Below are positions 63,896-64,000 of a DNA stretch of 64,000 bases, one piece after another. This stretch comes from Thermoflexus hugenholtzii JAD2 (GTDB lineage: Bacteria > Chloroflexota > Anaerolineae > Thermoflexales > Thermoflexaceae), in the NCBI RefSeq assembly GCF_900187885.1, contig NZ_FYEK01000012.1, positions 712-64,711 on the forward strand. The letters are read 5' to 3'. The notes beneath the pieces are model-generated. The model saw only the letters and a list, made by a program, of their open reading frames with translations, had not been told where the DNA came from and made no database searches. Within the stretch, counting starts at the first letter, position 1; each line of letters begins with the position of its first letter. The translations under genes were made by a program, and so were the position numbers.

Positions 63896-64000
63896 TTACT
63901 TAACGCTGTCCTTGGTCACCAGGGAGAGGGGGACAGGGATGAATTTCTCGACCTTCTCGCCCCGCAGATACTTGACCGCCATCTCCACAGCGAGCCGGCC
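63896..64000 (-). CDS. Ribose-type ABC substrate-binding protein (C-terminus only; 5' end outside the window)
   Basis: The last 34 residues and stop TAA (63898-63896) are in the window. The visible sequence, LAVEMAVKYLRGEKVEKFIP followed by VPLSLVTKDSV, is the typical C-terminal helix and final strand of periplasmic sugar-binding proteins of the RbsB type, where VTKDNV-like endings are common. As the gene lies directly upstream of rbsA it is the binding lipoprotein of this importer. The N-terminus is missing, so lipobox and ligand residues cannot be checked. Confidence 0.8.
   Translation of the reverse strand, partial: GRLAVEMAVKYLRGEKVEKFIPVPLSLVTKDSVK

Overview
The window is one contiguous piece of a GC-rich bacterial chromosome. 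Gene content and style point to a thermophilic member of the Chloroflexota, perhaps near Thermoflexus or the Anaerolineae. The reasons are very high GC, strong GGAGG ribosome-binding sites, many ATGA overlaps, Thr-Pro-rich lipoproteins, an archaeal-style HerA-NurA pair, isopentenyl phosphate kinase and a split methylmalonyl-CoA mutase. This assignment is inference; no rRNA lies in the window. One tRNA (Glu, anticodon CTC) is present. I see no CRISPR array, insertion sequence or prophage.

Layout. 1-8.8 kb: a surface or secretion locus that mixes Tad/Flp-pilus-type parts (prepilin peptidase, CpaB-like SAF protein, CpaE-like ATPase) with a large EccC/EssC-type FtsK ATPase, a Thr-Pro-rich anchored protein and a small membrane protein. 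8.8-14.9 kb: a nucleoside uptake operon (BMP lipoprotein, double ABC ATPase, two permeases) ending in a nucleoside hydrolase whose start shows an apparent frameshift in a short tandem repeat. 14.9-17.0 kb: CorA transporter and threonine aldolase. 17.2-20.8 kb: an operon of inositol-phosphate synthase, acyltransferase, PimA-like glycosyltransferase and a KTSC protein, resembling phosphatidylinositol mannoside synthesis. 21.0-25.3 kb: EVE-domain protein, NurA, a HAS-barrel-like protein and HerA. 25.4-30.8 kb: a LacI-controlled sugar ABC operon behind a perfect-consensus promoter with palindromic operators. 31-35.7 kb: small unknown proteins, Dtd, MurJ and an OSBS/N-acylamino-acid racemase. 35.7-41.0 kb: propionyl-CoA carboxylase subunits and methylmalonyl-CoA mutase large subunit.

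41.2-44.2 kb: UvrC and HemW, followed by a promoter-like region with three 11-bp direct repeats of Pho-box type. 44.7-48.2 kb: ECF sigma factor with zinc-finger anti-sigma factor, and a triple-GAF histidine kinase. 48.2-54.4 kb: second MurJ-like protein, esterase, double-Nudix protein, tRNA-Glu, phosphatase, lipoprotein and YggT. 54.5-60.3 kb: YggS, RtcB, archease, SelD, isopentenyl phosphate kinase and an HDAC-family deacetylase. SelD is a selenoprotein: its true start lies upstream of an in-frame TGA that encodes selenocysteine 17. 60.4-64.0 kb: a ribose-type ABC operon with ribokinase, which could use ribose released by the nucleoside hydrolase.
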